Shown here in pieces: positions 34,682 to 43,601 of a stretch of 64,000 nt of DNA. This stretch comes from SELP01 sp035969385 (lineage in GTDB: Bacteria; Pseudomonadota; Alphaproteobacteria; Rhodobacterales; Rhodobacteraceae). The stretch is taken from positions 248,001 through 312,000 of the forward strand of contig NZ_JAYKKJ010000001.1 in NCBI RefSeq assembly GCF_035969385.1, read 5' to 3'. Each line of letters begins with the position of its first letter. The stretch's first letter is position 1. A program made the translations under genes and the position numbers. The notes under the pieces were generated by a model. It ran no database searches. It was given only the letters and a program-made list of their open reading frames with translations, and was not told the DNA's origin.

Positions 34682-35854
34682 CTACAATCGGTTCAACAGA
34701 TCGCGCGTTGGCCATGCATCGGCCGGCAATCCCAGCCGCTCCTGTTCGGTCTGGACCGCCTCGCGGGTCTTTTCGCCGATGATCCCGTCAATGCCGCCAA
34801 CGTCATGGCCCCGCGCCTCCAGCTTGCGTTGCAGGGCTATCACCTCTTCGCCCGACAGGGGCGGAGAGGGATTGCCCGCGTCATAGACCGGCGCGCCCAT
34901 GATCCGGGTGCCGAAATAGGCGGCGGTGGTCACATAGACCATCGACTGGTTCCATTCGAAATAGACGTGGAAGTTTGGATAGGCGAGGAAGGCTGGACCA
35001 TCCCGCCCCATCGGAAGCAGGACCGAGGCGGGCAGCCGGTCCGGGCCAAGGTTACCGGCGCGGGCCCGGACGCCAAGGCGTTCCCAGTCCCGGACGGACA
35101 TTTCATGGTTCAGCCCCGTCAGGGACCAGTCCAGCGAGTCGGGCACGACGATCTCTTGCAGCCACGGTTCATTCGGGCGCCAGCCGAGGGACGACAGCAC
35201 CTGCGCCCCGGACATCAGCGCATCGGCCGACGATCCCTTGAGGTCAACATGGCCATCCCCATCGCCGTCCCGGCCGTTTTCAATAATGTCGCCGGGCAGC
35301 ATCTGCACTTGGCCGATTTCACCGGCCCATGCGCCGGTCGTCCGGTTCGGGTCGAAATCTCCGCGTGTATACAGCTCCAGCGCGGCAAAGACCTGTGGCC
35401 GGAACAATTCGGGGCGGCGACAGTCGTGCGACAGGGTGACCAGCGCGTTGAGCGTGTTGAAATTGCCTTGCACCTGCCCGAAATCGGTTTCGAACGCCCA
35501 GAAGGCCAGAAGGACGCCACGCGGAATTCCGAACTCCCGCTCGATCCGACGGAAGGTTGCATCGTTTCGCTGGCTGTAGATCGCTGCGTTGTCGATCCGG
35601 TTCTGCGAGATGAGCGAACGGCTGAAGCTGATGAAGTCCTTTTGGAAGACCCCCTGCCGCCGGTCAGCGTTGATCACGTCCTGATCCTGTCGGGCGTTGG
35701 CAAAGAAGCCGTCGACGGTCGCGGCGTCATAGCCCATGGATCGGGCTTCCTGGCGCAGTCCATCGACAAACCCGGAAAAACTTCCGCCACATCCTTGCGC
35801 GGTGGCGCCGGTTCCAAGGAGAAGGGTCGCTACAAGGGTCAAGGCGCTGCGCAT
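34682..35854 (-). CDS. Lytic murein transglycosylase, MltB family, with peptidoglycan-binding domain
   Basis: A 390-residue exported protein. The signal peptide MRSALTLVATLLLGTGATAQ is followed by the SLT_2/MltB catalytic domain, with the catalytic Glu probably in FWAFETDFGQVQGNF (near residue 122) and the GQVQMLPGDI block. Residues ~325-390 are a PG_binding_1 domain (LSGEEVIALQRKLEARGHD ... DGIIGEKTREAV). It would cleave peptidoglycan in the periplasm to anhydromuropeptides. A Cys follows the signal region but a clear lipobox is missing. It is a single gene, divergent from the receiver-like gene across ~280 bp containing a CtrA box. Confidence 0.92.
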   Translation of the reverse strand: MRSALTLVATLLLGTGATAQGCGGSFSGFVDGLRQEARSMGYDAATVDGFFANARQDQDVINADRRQGVFQKDFISFSRSLISQNRIDNAAIYSQRNDATFRRIEREFGIPRGVLLAFWAFETDFGQVQGNFNTLNALVTLSHDCRRPELFRPQVFAALELYTRGDFDPNRTTGAWAGEIGQVQMLPGDIIENGRDGDGDGHVDLKGSSADALMSGAQVLSSLGWRPNEPWLQEIVVPDSLDWSLTGLNHEMSVRDWERLGVRARAGNLGPDRLPASVLLPMGRDGPAFLAYPNFHVYFEWNQSMVYVTTAAYFGTRIMGAPVYDAGNPSPPLSGEEVIALQRKLEARGHDVGGIDGIIGEKTREAVQTEQERLGLPADAWPTRDLLNRL

Positions 35855-36050
35855 GTTCTGGCTCCGGTCTGTTGATGTTGGCGGAGGGTATCAGCCTGAT
35901 GCCGTGAAACAAGGGATAGGTTCCCGGCGGCCCGCGCCAGTCCGGTTCGGTCATTTCTTGCTTATGTCGAGGGACGCACTGGCGGTTCCTTGCGCATGGC
36001 CGCGTTTCTTGTGGATGATCCTGTGGGGAACTCTGCCCTGTGCAAAAATG

Positions 36051-36065
36051 TTAACCCTTCGTTAA
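36051..36065 (+). promoter_or_regulatory. CtrA-type binding site
   Basis: TTAACCCTTCGTTAA is a perfect TTAA-N7-TTAA element; on the reverse strand it reads TTAA-N7-TTAAC, the full CtrA consensus of alphaproteobacteria. It lies 71 bp upstream of the receiver-like gene and about 200 bp from the start of the divergent transglycosylase. Confidence 0.72.
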
Positions 36066-36135
36066 TAAATGGAGCAGATGCAGGAGGAGGGATGGTTGCG
36101 GTGTTGGCTGGTTGACTGGTTTCGGGGCTGAAGCG

Positions 36136-36522
36136 ATGAACATTTTGATTGTAGAGAGCAATGCGGCGCTGGCCGCAATCTGGGCGCGACATCTTGAACG
36201 GATGGGGCACCGGGTTGACGTGGCGGGCACAGCCGATGACGCCGTCGCCCGGATCGCCGAAGCGCGGCCGGAGGTAATCCTGATCAACCTCGTTCTTGAG
36301 GAGGGCAGTGCGCTGGGCGTCGCAGACTACGCGCGGATTCGTTGCCCGGACACAAATATCGTCTTTGTAACCGATACACGGTTCTTCTCGGACGGATCGA
36401 TCTTCAACTTTTCACCCAACGCCCGCGCCCTGGTCAAGGCCGAGACAGACCCCGACGATCTGGCGGCCATCGTCGAACACTATGGCCGCCCCGTCGCATC
36501 AGCCGCGCCCGTGCGGCTCTGA
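36136..36522 (+). CDS. Single-domain receiver-like protein lacking the phospho-acceptor Asp
   Basis: A 128-residue CheY-like domain starting MNILIVESNAALAAIW; an ATG 8 codons upstream is less likely. The fold is intact: the beta1 acidic pair is ES instead of DD/DE, the acceptor position in VILINLVLEEG is Asn instead of Asp, the switch Thr is in IVFVTDT, and the conserved Lys is in ALVKAE. Phosphotransfer is therefore unlikely by the usual route, making this an atypical or pseudo-receiver. There is no output domain. It sits behind a CtrA box, and its 3' end overlaps the convergent glutathionyl-hydroquinone reductase gene by 24 bp. The partner is unknown. Confidence 0.82.
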   Translation: MNILIVESNAALAAIWARHLERMGHRVDVAGTADDAVARIAEARPEVILINLVLEEGSALGVADYARIRCPDTNIVFVTDTRFFSDGSIFNFSPNARALVKAETDPDDLAAIVEHYGRPVASAAPVRL

Positions 36523-37473
36523 CAGGTTCAGAACCGGACCTGTCGGCACGATCCGGTGCGGATTGATCGTGTCGTGGCTGTAGTGGTAGTGCCGGGTGAT
36601 GTGATCGAAATGCACGGTCTCGGCCACGCCGGGGATCTGATACAGTTCGCGGGTGTAGGCCCAGAGGTTCGGGTAATCGACGATCCGTTTCCGGTTGCAT
36701 TTGAAGTGACCGTGATAGACCGGGTCGAACCGGATCAACGTGGTGAATAGCCGCCAGTCAGCCTCGGTCAACTGATCCCCCATCAGATAGCGGTTCTGTG
36801 CCAGCCGGTCTTCCAGCCAGTCCAGGCTGTCGAACAGCGGGCCAACCGCGGCGTCATAGGCCTCTTGCGTGGTGGCAAAGCCGCTTTTGTAGACCCCGTT
36901 GTTGACGGTGTCGTAGATGCGGGCGTTGATCGGTTCGATCGCCTCGCGCAAGTCTTCGGGCCAGAAGTCGGCGGTGTTGCCGGTGATCCCGTCGAAGGCC
37001 GAATTGAACATGCGGATGATTTCAGAGCTTTCGTTGGACACGATGGTCTTGGTCACCTTGTCCCAGAGGATCGGCACGGTCACACGGCCGGAGATCTTGG
37101 GATCGGCCCGGAGGTAGATGTCGCGGGCGAATTCAGACCCGAACAAAAGGTCGCCGGTCGCGCCGGGAAAATCGGTCGAGAAGGTCCAGCCGTCCGACAG
37201 CATGTCGGGGTGCACGACGGAAACGCCGATGTGATCCTCCAGCCCCTTCAAGGCGCGGAAGATCAGCGTGCGGTGCGCCCAGGGGCAGGCGTAGGACACA
37301 TAGAGGTGATAGCGCCCGGATTCCGCCTTGAACCCGGCATAGCCCGTTGGCCCCGCCGACCCGTCTGCGGTGATCCAGTTGCGGAAGGTTGTCGTGGTCC
37401 GGACGAATGCCCCCCCGGTCTTTGAAGTGTCATACCAGGTGTCCTGCCAGACGCCGTCAACAAGCTTGCCCAT
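36499..37473 (-). CDS. yqjG: Glutathionyl-hydroquinone reductase (YqjG/ECM4-type GST)
   Basis: A 324-residue Xi-class glutathione transferase. The catalytic cysteine is C63 in YACPWAHRTL, the signature of S-glutathionyl-(hydro)quinone reductases. The N-terminal thioredoxin-like domain ends with SNESSEIIRMF, and the C-terminal helical domain carries the family block LTEADWRLFTTLIRFDPVYHGHFKCN. It reduces glutathionylated hydroquinones in the cytoplasm. It is a single gene; AAAGGAGAT gives a strong ribosome site before MGKLVDGVWQ. Its 3' end overlaps the receiver-like gene. Confidence 0.93.
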   Translation of the reverse strand: MGKLVDGVWQDTWYDTSKTGGAFVRTTTTFRNWITADGSAGPTGYAGFKAESGRYHLYVSYACPWAHRTLIFRALKGLEDHIGVSVVHPDMLSDGWTFSTDFPGATGDLLFGSEFARDIYLRADPKISGRVTVPILWDKVTKTIVSNESSEIIRMFNSAFDGITGNTADFWPEDLREAIEPINARIYDTVNNGVYKSGFATTQEAYDAAVGPLFDSLDWLEDRLAQNRYLMGDQLTEADWRLFTTLIRFDPVYHGHFKCNRKRIVDYPNLWAYTRELYQIPGVAETVHFDHITRHYHYSHDTINPHRIVPTGPVLNLSEPHGRG

Positions 37474-37702
37474 CGTGATCTCCTTTCAGTTCCCAAAAGA
37501 CCTAGTCCTTTGCGGGGCCGGGATCACCCCCGCTACGGGCGCAGGTAGTCTGCGCAGATGCACAGGCGGGGCTGGTAGTGGTCCAAAGGCGGCGACCCAC
37601 CATATGCTGTGTCAGGCGTGGAAGAACCTTTGTGATACAAAAGGTTAACTTGATTTCAATCCAATATGCGCCATGATCCACCCCGGATGGAGGAGACTGA
37701 CA

Positions 37703-38053
37703 ATGTCCGATTTCTTGCCCGAAGCGGTCCGCAAGGGACTGGAAGACGCCCGCAAGGCGGCGCTACGCCGGTCGTCCCGGCTGTGCGTGCACGTGGATGA
37801 CAAGGTCTATCGCGTGCTTCGGCTTTGGGATGGCGGGTTCAGCACGGATGCCGAAGACGCGCCGCATCTGCGCGGCTATGTCGACCTCTACGATGGCATG
37901 CGCCACCTGTCGTCCTGCCTCGTCGTCGCCTCGGAACAGCAGGGCGATGAAATGGTGTTCGAATTCAAGTGGAACACGGCCGTGTCCGATCGCCCCGCCG
38001 CGGATTTCGTGCGGGAACAGGACGCGCCGGTCGCCTTGATCACCGCACGCTAG
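37703..38053 (+). CDS. Conserved hypothetical protein
   Basis: A 116-residue soluble protein beginning MSDFLPEAVRKGLEDARKAA, with GGAGGAG placed well before this ATG; an ATG 10 codons upstream precedes that site. The first 35 residues look helical and basic; the rest alternates as in a small beta-barrel (LCVHVDDKVYRVLRLWDGGF, FEFKWNTAV). The pattern resembles Rhodobacteraceae-specific small proteins of unknown function. No catalytic motif is seen. It converges on the MalY-type gene with 3 bp between stops. A near-match to a CtrA site lies 44-58 bp upstream. Confidence 0.78.
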   Translation: MSDFLPEAVRKGLEDARKAALRRSSRLCVHVDDKVYRVLRLWDGGFSTDAEDAPHLRGYVDLYDGMRHLSSCLVVASEQQGDEMVFEFKWNTAVSDRPAADFVREQDAPVALITAR

Positions 38054-38056
38054 GCG

Positions 38057-39229
38057 CTACTGCAAATCGGAAAACGCGGATTGCAGGCGGGCGACCGCCT
38101 CTTCCACGATGTCGCGCCGGGTGGCGAGGTTGAACCGCAGGAAGGTTTCCCCGCCCGCGCCGAAACCCGGCCCGGGGCTGGCCGCGATCTTCGCCGTTTC
38201 GCGCACCCGTTTGTCCACTTCCTCGTAGGTCATGCCGGTGTCGGCGAAATCGACCCAGGCCAGGTAGGTGGATTGCAGCGGCAGCGACCGCACACCGGGA
38301 ATGGCATTCACGCCCGCGTCAAAGATCTTTCGGTTCTGATCAAGATAGGCCATCTGTTCGTCGACCCATTTGGCGCCTTCCGGGGAATAGGCGGCCTCGA
38401 TCATCTTCATGGCAATGACACCGGGGCCATAGTCCAGTTGTGACAGACGATTGACCAGCGCTGCGCGCAGCCCGTTGTCCGGGATGATCAGGTTGCCGGT
38501 CCGCTGTCCCGCGATGTTGAAGGTCTTGGATGCGGCGGTCAGGATCACCATCCGGTCCTGATGGTCGGGCGCGGCCACATGCATCGGCACAAAGGTCTCG
38601 CCGGGATAGACAAGGTCGTGGTGGATTTCGTCCGACAGGATCAGCAGGTCATTCCGGGCCGCGAAATCGGCAACTGCGCGCAACTCGTCCGCAGTCCAGA
38701 GCCTTCCTGTGGGGTTTTGTGGCGAACACCAGATCAGGATTTTCTCCTTGCCGGTCAGGCGGGACTGCGCATCGTCGAGGTCCAGTTCATAGCGGTCGCC
38801 ATCCCGACGCAGCGGGCATTCCGTCATCACCCGGTCGTTCTTGCGAATCTTATGCGCGAATTCGTGATACACAGGCGAGAAGACCACAGCGGCGTCGCCG
38901 GGATTGGAATAGGTCTGCAAGGACAGGGCAATCGCATTGCCTAGCCCTTGCGATGTCACGATCCAGTTGGTGTCGATGTCCCAGTTGTGCCGGTTCTTCA
39001 TCCACCATTGGATCGCATTTCGGTACGCGGGATATTCCCAGGAATAGCCAAAGACCCCATGATCGGCGGCGGCGCGTATCGCGTCGCGCACGCAATCGGC
39101 GGTGGGATAGTCGGAATCGGCGGTCCACATCGCCAACCCATCATCGGGGGAGACACCGAAAAGGGCGTCCATCTTGTCCCACTTGGTGCTTTGGCTGCCG
39201 CGGCGGTCTATGGGGTCATCAAAACTCAT
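38057..39229 (-). CDS. MalY/PatB-type cystathionine beta-lyase / aminotransferase
   Basis: A 390-residue fold-type-I PLP enzyme starting MSFDDPIDRRGSQSTKWDKM, the typical start of the MalY/PatB group. Motifs are MWTADSDYP, CSPQNPTGRLW, SDEIHHDLVYPG and the PLP lysine in TAASKTFNIAGQ, with RFNLATRRDIV at the C-terminus. Members cleave C-S bonds (cystathionine, cysteine) or act as aminotransferases; DMSP- and cysteine-related roles are known in marine relatives. It is a single gene, divergent from def (95 bp between starts). Exact substrate uncertain. Confidence 0.88.
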   Translation of the reverse strand: MSFDDPIDRRGSQSTKWDKMDALFGVSPDDGLAMWTADSDYPTADCVRDAIRAAADHGVFGYSWEYPAYRNAIQWWMKNRHNWDIDTNWIVTSQGLGNAIALSLQTYSNPGDAAVVFSPVYHEFAHKIRKNDRVMTECPLRRDGDRYELDLDDAQSRLTGKEKILIWCSPQNPTGRLWTADELRAVADFAARNDLLILSDEIHHDLVYPGETFVPMHVAAPDHQDRMVILTAASKTFNIAGQRTGNLIIPDNGLRAALVNRLSQLDYGPGVIAMKMIEAAYSPEGAKWVDEQMAYLDQNRKIFDAGVNAIPGVRSLPLQSTYLAWVDFADTGMTYEEVDKRVRETAKIAASPGPGFGAGGETFLRFNLATRRDIVEEAVARLQSAFSDLQ

Positions 39230-39323
39230 CACAGGTCTCCTTGCTTGGCGCCACGCTAGCGCAGCCGCTGTCAGGCGCAAGCCCATGTTGCGCAGCGGCA
39301 TTGCATCGCTTACATGGCCTGTC

Positions 39324-39845
39324 ATGAGCCTGAGACCGATCCTGATCCATCCCGATCCGCGCCTGAAAAAGGTGTGCGATCCGGTGACCGAGCTGTCCGA
39401 CGATATTCGCCGGCTGGCCGATGATATGCTGGAAACCATGTATGACGCGCCGGGCGTCGGCCTTGCCGCGCCGCAGGTGGGTGTTATGTCGCGGATGCTG
39501 ACCATGGATTGCGTCAAGGAAGAGGGTGCGGCGCCGCAGCCGATGGTCCTGATCAACCCGGAAATCACCTGGGTCTCAGAGGAGACCAATGTCTACGAAG
39601 AAGGCTGCCTGTCGATCCCCGAACAATACGCCGACGTGACCCGCCCCGCCGAAGTCGACGTGACCTGGCTTGGTCTGGACGGAAATACCTATGCCGAGCG
39701 GTTCAGCGGGCTGTGGGCCACTTGCGTCCAACACGAGATCGACCATCTGAACGGCAAGCTGTTCATCGACTATCTGAAACCGCTCAAACGGCAGATGATC
39801 ACCCGCAAGATGCAGAAACTGAAGCGGGAACAGGCGCGCGGCTGA
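39324..39845 (+). CDS. def: Peptide deformylase
   Basis: A 173-residue metalloenzyme that removes the formyl group from new proteins. All three motifs are intact: GVGLAAPQVG (44-53), EGCLS with metal Cys 95, and QHEIDHLNG with His 137, Glu 138 and His 141. The start MSLRPILIHPDPRLKKV fits the family; ORF extension upstream is spurious. It is the first gene of def-(def-like)-fmt-rnr, with 35 bp to the next gene. Functional linkage with fmt is expected, since Fmt adds the formyl group that Def removes. Confidence 0.96.
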   Translation: MSLRPILIHPDPRLKKVCDPVTELSDDIRRLADDMLETMYDAPGVGLAAPQVGVMSRMLTMDCVKEEGAAPQPMVLINPEITWVSEETNVYEEGCLSIPEQYADVTRPAEVDVTWLGLDGNTYAERFSGLWATCVQHEIDHLNGKLFIDYLKPLKRQMITRKMQKLKREQARG

Positions 39846-39880
39846 CCCGCGTTTCGTCCAACCCGTCCGGAGGAGCCTCA

Positions 39881-40378
39881 ATGCCCCATCGCCCGTTCCT
39901 GATGTGGCCGCACAAGGGGCTGCGCACCCCTGCCGACCCGGTGGGCGAGATCACCGACGACATTCGCGCCATCTGGGACGAGATGATCACGGCGATGGAG
40001 GAGATGCCGGGCGTGGGCCTTGCCGCCGTGCAGCTGGGCATTCCGTTGCGCCTTGCCGTGGTCGATGCGTCGAACGAACGGGGCCGTGCGGTGCGCATGG
40101 CCAACCCCGAGGTGCTTCACGCGTCAATCGAGTTTCGTGACCACGAGGAGGCCTCGCCCAATCTGCCGGGCGTGTCCGCCAAGATCAGCCGCCCCCGCGC
40201 GGTGACGGTTCGGTTTCTGAACGAGGCAGGGGAACAGGAAGACCGCGATTTCGTCGGGCTTTGGGCGACCTCCGTTCAACACCAGATCGACCACCTGAAC
40301 GGACAGATGTATTTCGACCACCTGTCCAAGACCAAGCGCGACATGCTGTTGCGCAAGGCAAAGAAGCTGAAGGGCTAG
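39881..40378 (+). CDS. Degenerate peptide deformylase paralogue (catalytic residues replaced)
   Basis: A 165-residue protein with the deformylase fold (GVGLAAVQLG intact at 44-53). The metal-ligand motif EGCLS is EASPN, so the Cys is replaced by Ser 92. HExxH is HQIDH, so the catalytic Glu is Gln 135, while both histidines (134, 138) remain. Deformylase activity is therefore unlikely. CCGGAGGAG precedes the ATG by 7 bases. It lies between def and fmt in the same direction with short gaps, so it is co-expressed with both. It is clearly a diverged duplicate, not a pseudogene: the frame is intact and codon use matches its neighbours. A regulatory or substrate-binding role is a guess. Confidence 0.88.
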   Translation: MPHRPFLMWPHKGLRTPADPVGEITDDIRAIWDEMITAMEEMPGVGLAAVQLGIPLRLAVVDASNERGRAVRMANPEVLHASIEFRDHEEASPNLPGVSAKISRPRAVTVRFLNEAGEQEDRDFVGLWATSVQHQIDHLNGQMYFDHLSKTKRDMLLRKAKKLKG

Positions 40379-40382
40379 AGTG

Positions 40383-41282
40383 ATGCGCGTCGTCTTCATG
40401 GGAACGCCAGAGTTTTCGGTCCCGGTGCTGGAGGCATTGGTCGATGCCGGGCACGATGTGGTCTGTGTCTATTCCCAGCCGCCCCGCCCGGCGGGCCGTG
40501 GCAAGAAGGACCGCCCGTCGCCGGTTCAGGCCCGGGCCGAGGCGCTGGGCCTTCCTGTCCGCCATCCGCTGAATTTCAAGGACCCGGCGGAGGTGCAGGC
40601 CTTTGCCGCCTTGCGGGCCGACTTGGCCGTTGTTGTGGCTTATGGGCTGATCCTGCCGCAGGCCGTGTTGAACGCGCCCGCGCGGGGGTGCCTGAACATT
40701 CACGCCTCGCTCCTGCCGCGTTGGCGGGGGGCGGCGCCGATCCACCGGGCGATCATGGCGGGCGATGCGGAAACCGGGGTTTGCATCATGCAGATGGAGG
40801 CAGGGCTGGACACCGGCCCGGTCCTGCTGCGCAAGGCGACCCCCATCGGGCCCGAGGAAACCACCGGCGAATTGCATGACCGCCTGTCGGCGCTTGGGGC
40901 CACGGCGATTGTCGAGGCGCTGGAGCGCCTGCCAGATCTGACGCCAGAGCCGCAGCCGGAGGCAGGCGTCACCTATGCCGCGAAAATCGACAAGGCCGAG
41001 GCAGCGATCGACTGGACCCGACCGGCGGAGGAGGTCAGCCGTCTCATCCGGGGGCTGTCGCCCTTCCCCGGCGCCTGGACCCTGATCAACGGCGAACGGG
41101 TCAAATTCCACGGCGCCCGCGTGGTGCCGGGACAGGGCGCGCCGGGGGCGGTTCTGGGCGGGTTCACCGTGGCCTGTGGCGCGGGTGCGGTCGAGATCAC
41201 CCGCGTGCAGCGCGAGGGCAAACGCGCCATGCCCGCCGAAGAGGTTTTGCGCGGCATGACCCTGCCCGCACGTCTGGGGTAG
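40383..41282 (+). CDS. fmt: Methionyl-tRNA formyltransferase
   Basis: A 299-residue enzyme that formylates Met-tRNA(fMet) with 10-formyl-tetrahydrofolate. The start MRVVFMGTPEFSVPVLEAL is preferred; a GTG directly before it is possible. Catalytic residues are in CLNIHASLLPRWRGAAPI (Asn-His) and MEAGLDTGPVL (Asp), and the C-terminal domain (about 205-299) binds tRNA with GLSPFPGAWT. It starts 4 bases after the deformylase-like gene, so coupling is likely. Confidence 0.96.
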   Translation: MRVVFMGTPEFSVPVLEALVDAGHDVVCVYSQPPRPAGRGKKDRPSPVQARAEALGLPVRHPLNFKDPAEVQAFAALRADLAVVVAYGLILPQAVLNAPARGCLNIHASLLPRWRGAAPIHRAIMAGDAETGVCIMQMEAGLDTGPVLLRKATPIGPEETTGELHDRLSALGATAIVEALERLPDLTPEPQPEAGVTYAAKIDKAEAAIDWTRPAEEVSRLIRGLSPFPGAWTLINGERVKFHGARVVPGQGAPGAVLGGFTVACGAGAVEITRVQREGKRAMPAEEVLRGMTLPARLG

Positions 41283-41331
41283 GCATCTCTTTCCCGGTGA
41301 CGCTGCGCCTTGCCCATGCTAGGGCGAGGGT

Positions 41332-43599
41332 ATGACACGTATTCCTTCCAAGGATGAAATCCTTCAGTGGATTTCGGACAATCCGACCCTCACCGCCAAG
41401 CGCGACATCGCCAAGGCCTTTGGCATCAAGGGCGCGGCCCGCATCGACCTCAAGCGTATCCTGCGCGAGCTGGAGGACGAGGGCGTCCTGCGCAAGCGCA
41501 AGTCGTCCTATCGCGAGGCGGACAAGCTGCCGCCGGTGGCGGTGCTGCGCATTTCCGCGCCGGATGCTGCGGGCGATGTCTTTGCCCGCCCGCTGGAGTG
41601 GGAGGGCACGGGCGAAGAGCCCGCCATCCTGATGCTACTGAAATCCTCGGACCCGCCCCTTGGCGACGGCGACAGGGTGCTGGCCCGATTGACCGAGGTC
41701 GGGGGCGAGGCCCATGCCTATGAAGGCCGGTTGATCCGCAAGATCGGCACCAACCCGCAGCGCATCCTTGGGGTCTATCGCAAGGGGTCCGAAGGGGGGC
41801 GGATCGTGCCGATCGACAAGGGCGCGGACAAGCAATGGGTGGTGCCCGCCGGGGCCGAAGAGGGCGCGAAGGACGGCGAGCTGGTCGAGGCGGAACAAAG
41901 CGGGCCGAAGGGCCGGCTGGGCCTGCCCAAGGCGCGCATCGTGGCCCGGCTGGGCGATCCGACCGCGCCCAAGGCCGTCAGCCTGATCGCGATCCATCAG
42001 CATGGCATCCCCGATGCCTTCCCCGACGAGGTCGTGGCCGAGGCTGACCGCGCCAAGCCCGCCGGTCTGAAGGGGCGCGAAGACCTGCGCGACCTGCCGC
42101 TGCTTACCATCGACCCCTTCGATGCCCGCGACCGGGACGATGCGGTGCTGGCCATTCCCGACGACGACCCGAAGAACGAGGGCGGATTCATCCTGTGGGT
42201 GGCGATTGCCGATGTGGCTCATTACGTCCGCCCCGGATCGGCCCTGGATCGCGAGGCGAAACATCGCGGCAATTCCACCTATTTCCCGGATCGCGTGGTG
42301 CCGATGTTGCCCGACCGCCTGTCAGGCGACCTGTGTTCGCTGCATGAAAACGTACCCCGCGCCTGCATGGCCGTGCGGATGCGGATCGACAGTGCCGGGC
42401 ACAAGATCGACCACCGGTTCACCCGTGGGCTGATGAAATCCGTGGCCTCGCTGAACTATATGGAGGTTCAGGCGGGCATGGACGGGCAGCCGAATGACAA
42501 GGTCGCCCCCCTGATGGAGGAGGTGATCCGCCCGCTGTTTGCGGCCCATGATGCGCTCAAACGGGCGCGGGCGGCGCGGCAGCCGCTGGAACTGGACCTG
42601 CCCGAACGCCAGATCGTCATCAACGAAGATGGCCATGTCACCAGCGTGGATTTCAAGGAGCGGCTGGAGGCGCACAAGCTGATCGAGGAATTCATGGTGC
42701 TGGCCAATGTGGCCGCCGCCGAGGAACTGATCCGCCTGCGCACGCCGCTTCTGTTCCGGGTGCACGAGGAACCGAACCCCGACAAGCTTGATGCGCTGCG
42801 CGAGGTTGTGCAGGCGTCGGGCCTGACGCTTGCCAAGGGGCAAGTGCTGAAGACCCAGCACCTGAACAACCTGTTGAAACAGGCCGAGGGGACGGAGAAT
42901 CAGGAGCTGATCAACCTGCAAACTCTGCGGTCGATGACGCAGGCCTATTACAGCCCGACGAACTTTGGCCATTTCGGTTTGGCGCTGCGCAACTATGCGC
43001 ATTTCACCTCGCCCATCCGGCGGTATTCCGACCTGATCGTGCACCGGGCTTTGATCCGGGCGCACCGTTGGGGCGATGACGGGCTGACCGACGCCGAGAT
43101 CGAGCTGCTGGAAGACACCGGGCAAAAGATCAGCGACACCGAACGCCGGTCAATGATGGCCGAACGGGACACCACCGACCGCTATCTTGCCGCCTATCTG
43201 TCCGACCGGATCGGAGCCGAGATGACCGGCCGGATCAGCGGCATCGCCCGGTTTGGCGTCTTCGTGAAGCTGGATGAAACCGGGGCCGACGGGATGATCC
43301 CGATCCGAGAGCTGGGGCGCGAGTTCTTCCACTACGACGCGGAAACCCAAACTTTGACCGGGTCAGACACCGGGCTGGTCATCGGGTTGGGTCAGCGGGT
43401 CACGGTCAAACTGGCCGAGGCTGCGCCGGTTACCGGGGGGCTGATCGTGGAACTGGTGAAACTGGACGACTACGCCATGCCCAAACCCTCGCGGTATGGG
43501 CGCAAAGGCAAGGGCGGAAAGCCGCCCCGGCGCAAGGCGGGTGCGGCCAAACACAAGGCCAAGGCGATCAAGCGCAAGGTGAAACGGACGCGACGCTAG
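41332..43599 (+). CDS. rnr: Ribonuclease R
   Basis: A 755-residue 3'-5' exoribonuclease. It has an N-terminal helix-turn-helix domain (residues 1-60), cold-shock domains, and the RNB catalytic core with TIDPFDARDRDDAV (metal aspartates) near residues 260-275 and NFGHFGLALRNYAHFTSPIRRYSDL. A C-terminal S1 domain (about 630-715) is followed by a Lys/Arg-rich tail (KGGKPPRRKAGAAKHKAK). It degrades structured RNA. It follows fmt after 49 bp. A palindromic repeat pair lies directly after the stop. Confidence 0.95.
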   Translation: MTRIPSKDEILQWISDNPTLTAKRDIAKAFGIKGAARIDLKRILRELEDEGVLRKRKSSYREADKLPPVAVLRISAPDAAGDVFARPLEWEGTGEEPAILMLLKSSDPPLGDGDRVLARLTEVGGEAHAYEGRLIRKIGTNPQRILGVYRKGSEGGRIVPIDKGADKQWVVPAGAEEGAKDGELVEAEQSGPKGRLGLPKARIVARLGDPTAPKAVSLIAIHQHGIPDAFPDEVVAEADRAKPAGLKGREDLRDLPLLTIDPFDARDRDDAVLAIPDDDPKNEGGFILWVAIADVAHYVRPGSALDREAKHRGNSTYFPDRVVPMLPDRLSGDLCSLHENVPRACMAVRMRIDSAGHKIDHRFTRGLMKSVASLNYMEVQAGMDGQPNDKVAPLMEEVIRPLFAAHDALKRARAARQPLELDLPERQIVINEDGHVTSVDFKERLEAHKLIEEFMVLANVAAAEELIRLRTPLLFRVHEEPNPDKLDALREVVQASGLTLAKGQVLKTQHLNNLLKQAEGTENQELINLQTLRSMTQAYYSPTNFGHFGLALRNYAHFTSPIRRYSDLIVHRALIRAHRWGDDGLTDAEIELLEDTGQKISDTERRSMMAERDTTDRYLAAYLSDRIGAEMTGRISGIARFGVFVKLDETGADGMIPIRELGREFFHYDAETQTLTGSDTGLVIGLGQRVTVKLAEAAPVTGGLIVELVKLDDYAMPKPSRYGRKGKGGKPPRRKAGAAKHKAKAIKRKVKRTRR

Positions 43600-43601
43600 G
43601 G

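Noticed and set aside
37645..37659. CtrA-like site TTAA-N7-TCAA upstream of the hypothetical gene at 37703
   Set aside because: One half is mismatched; could be chance in an AT-rich promoter.
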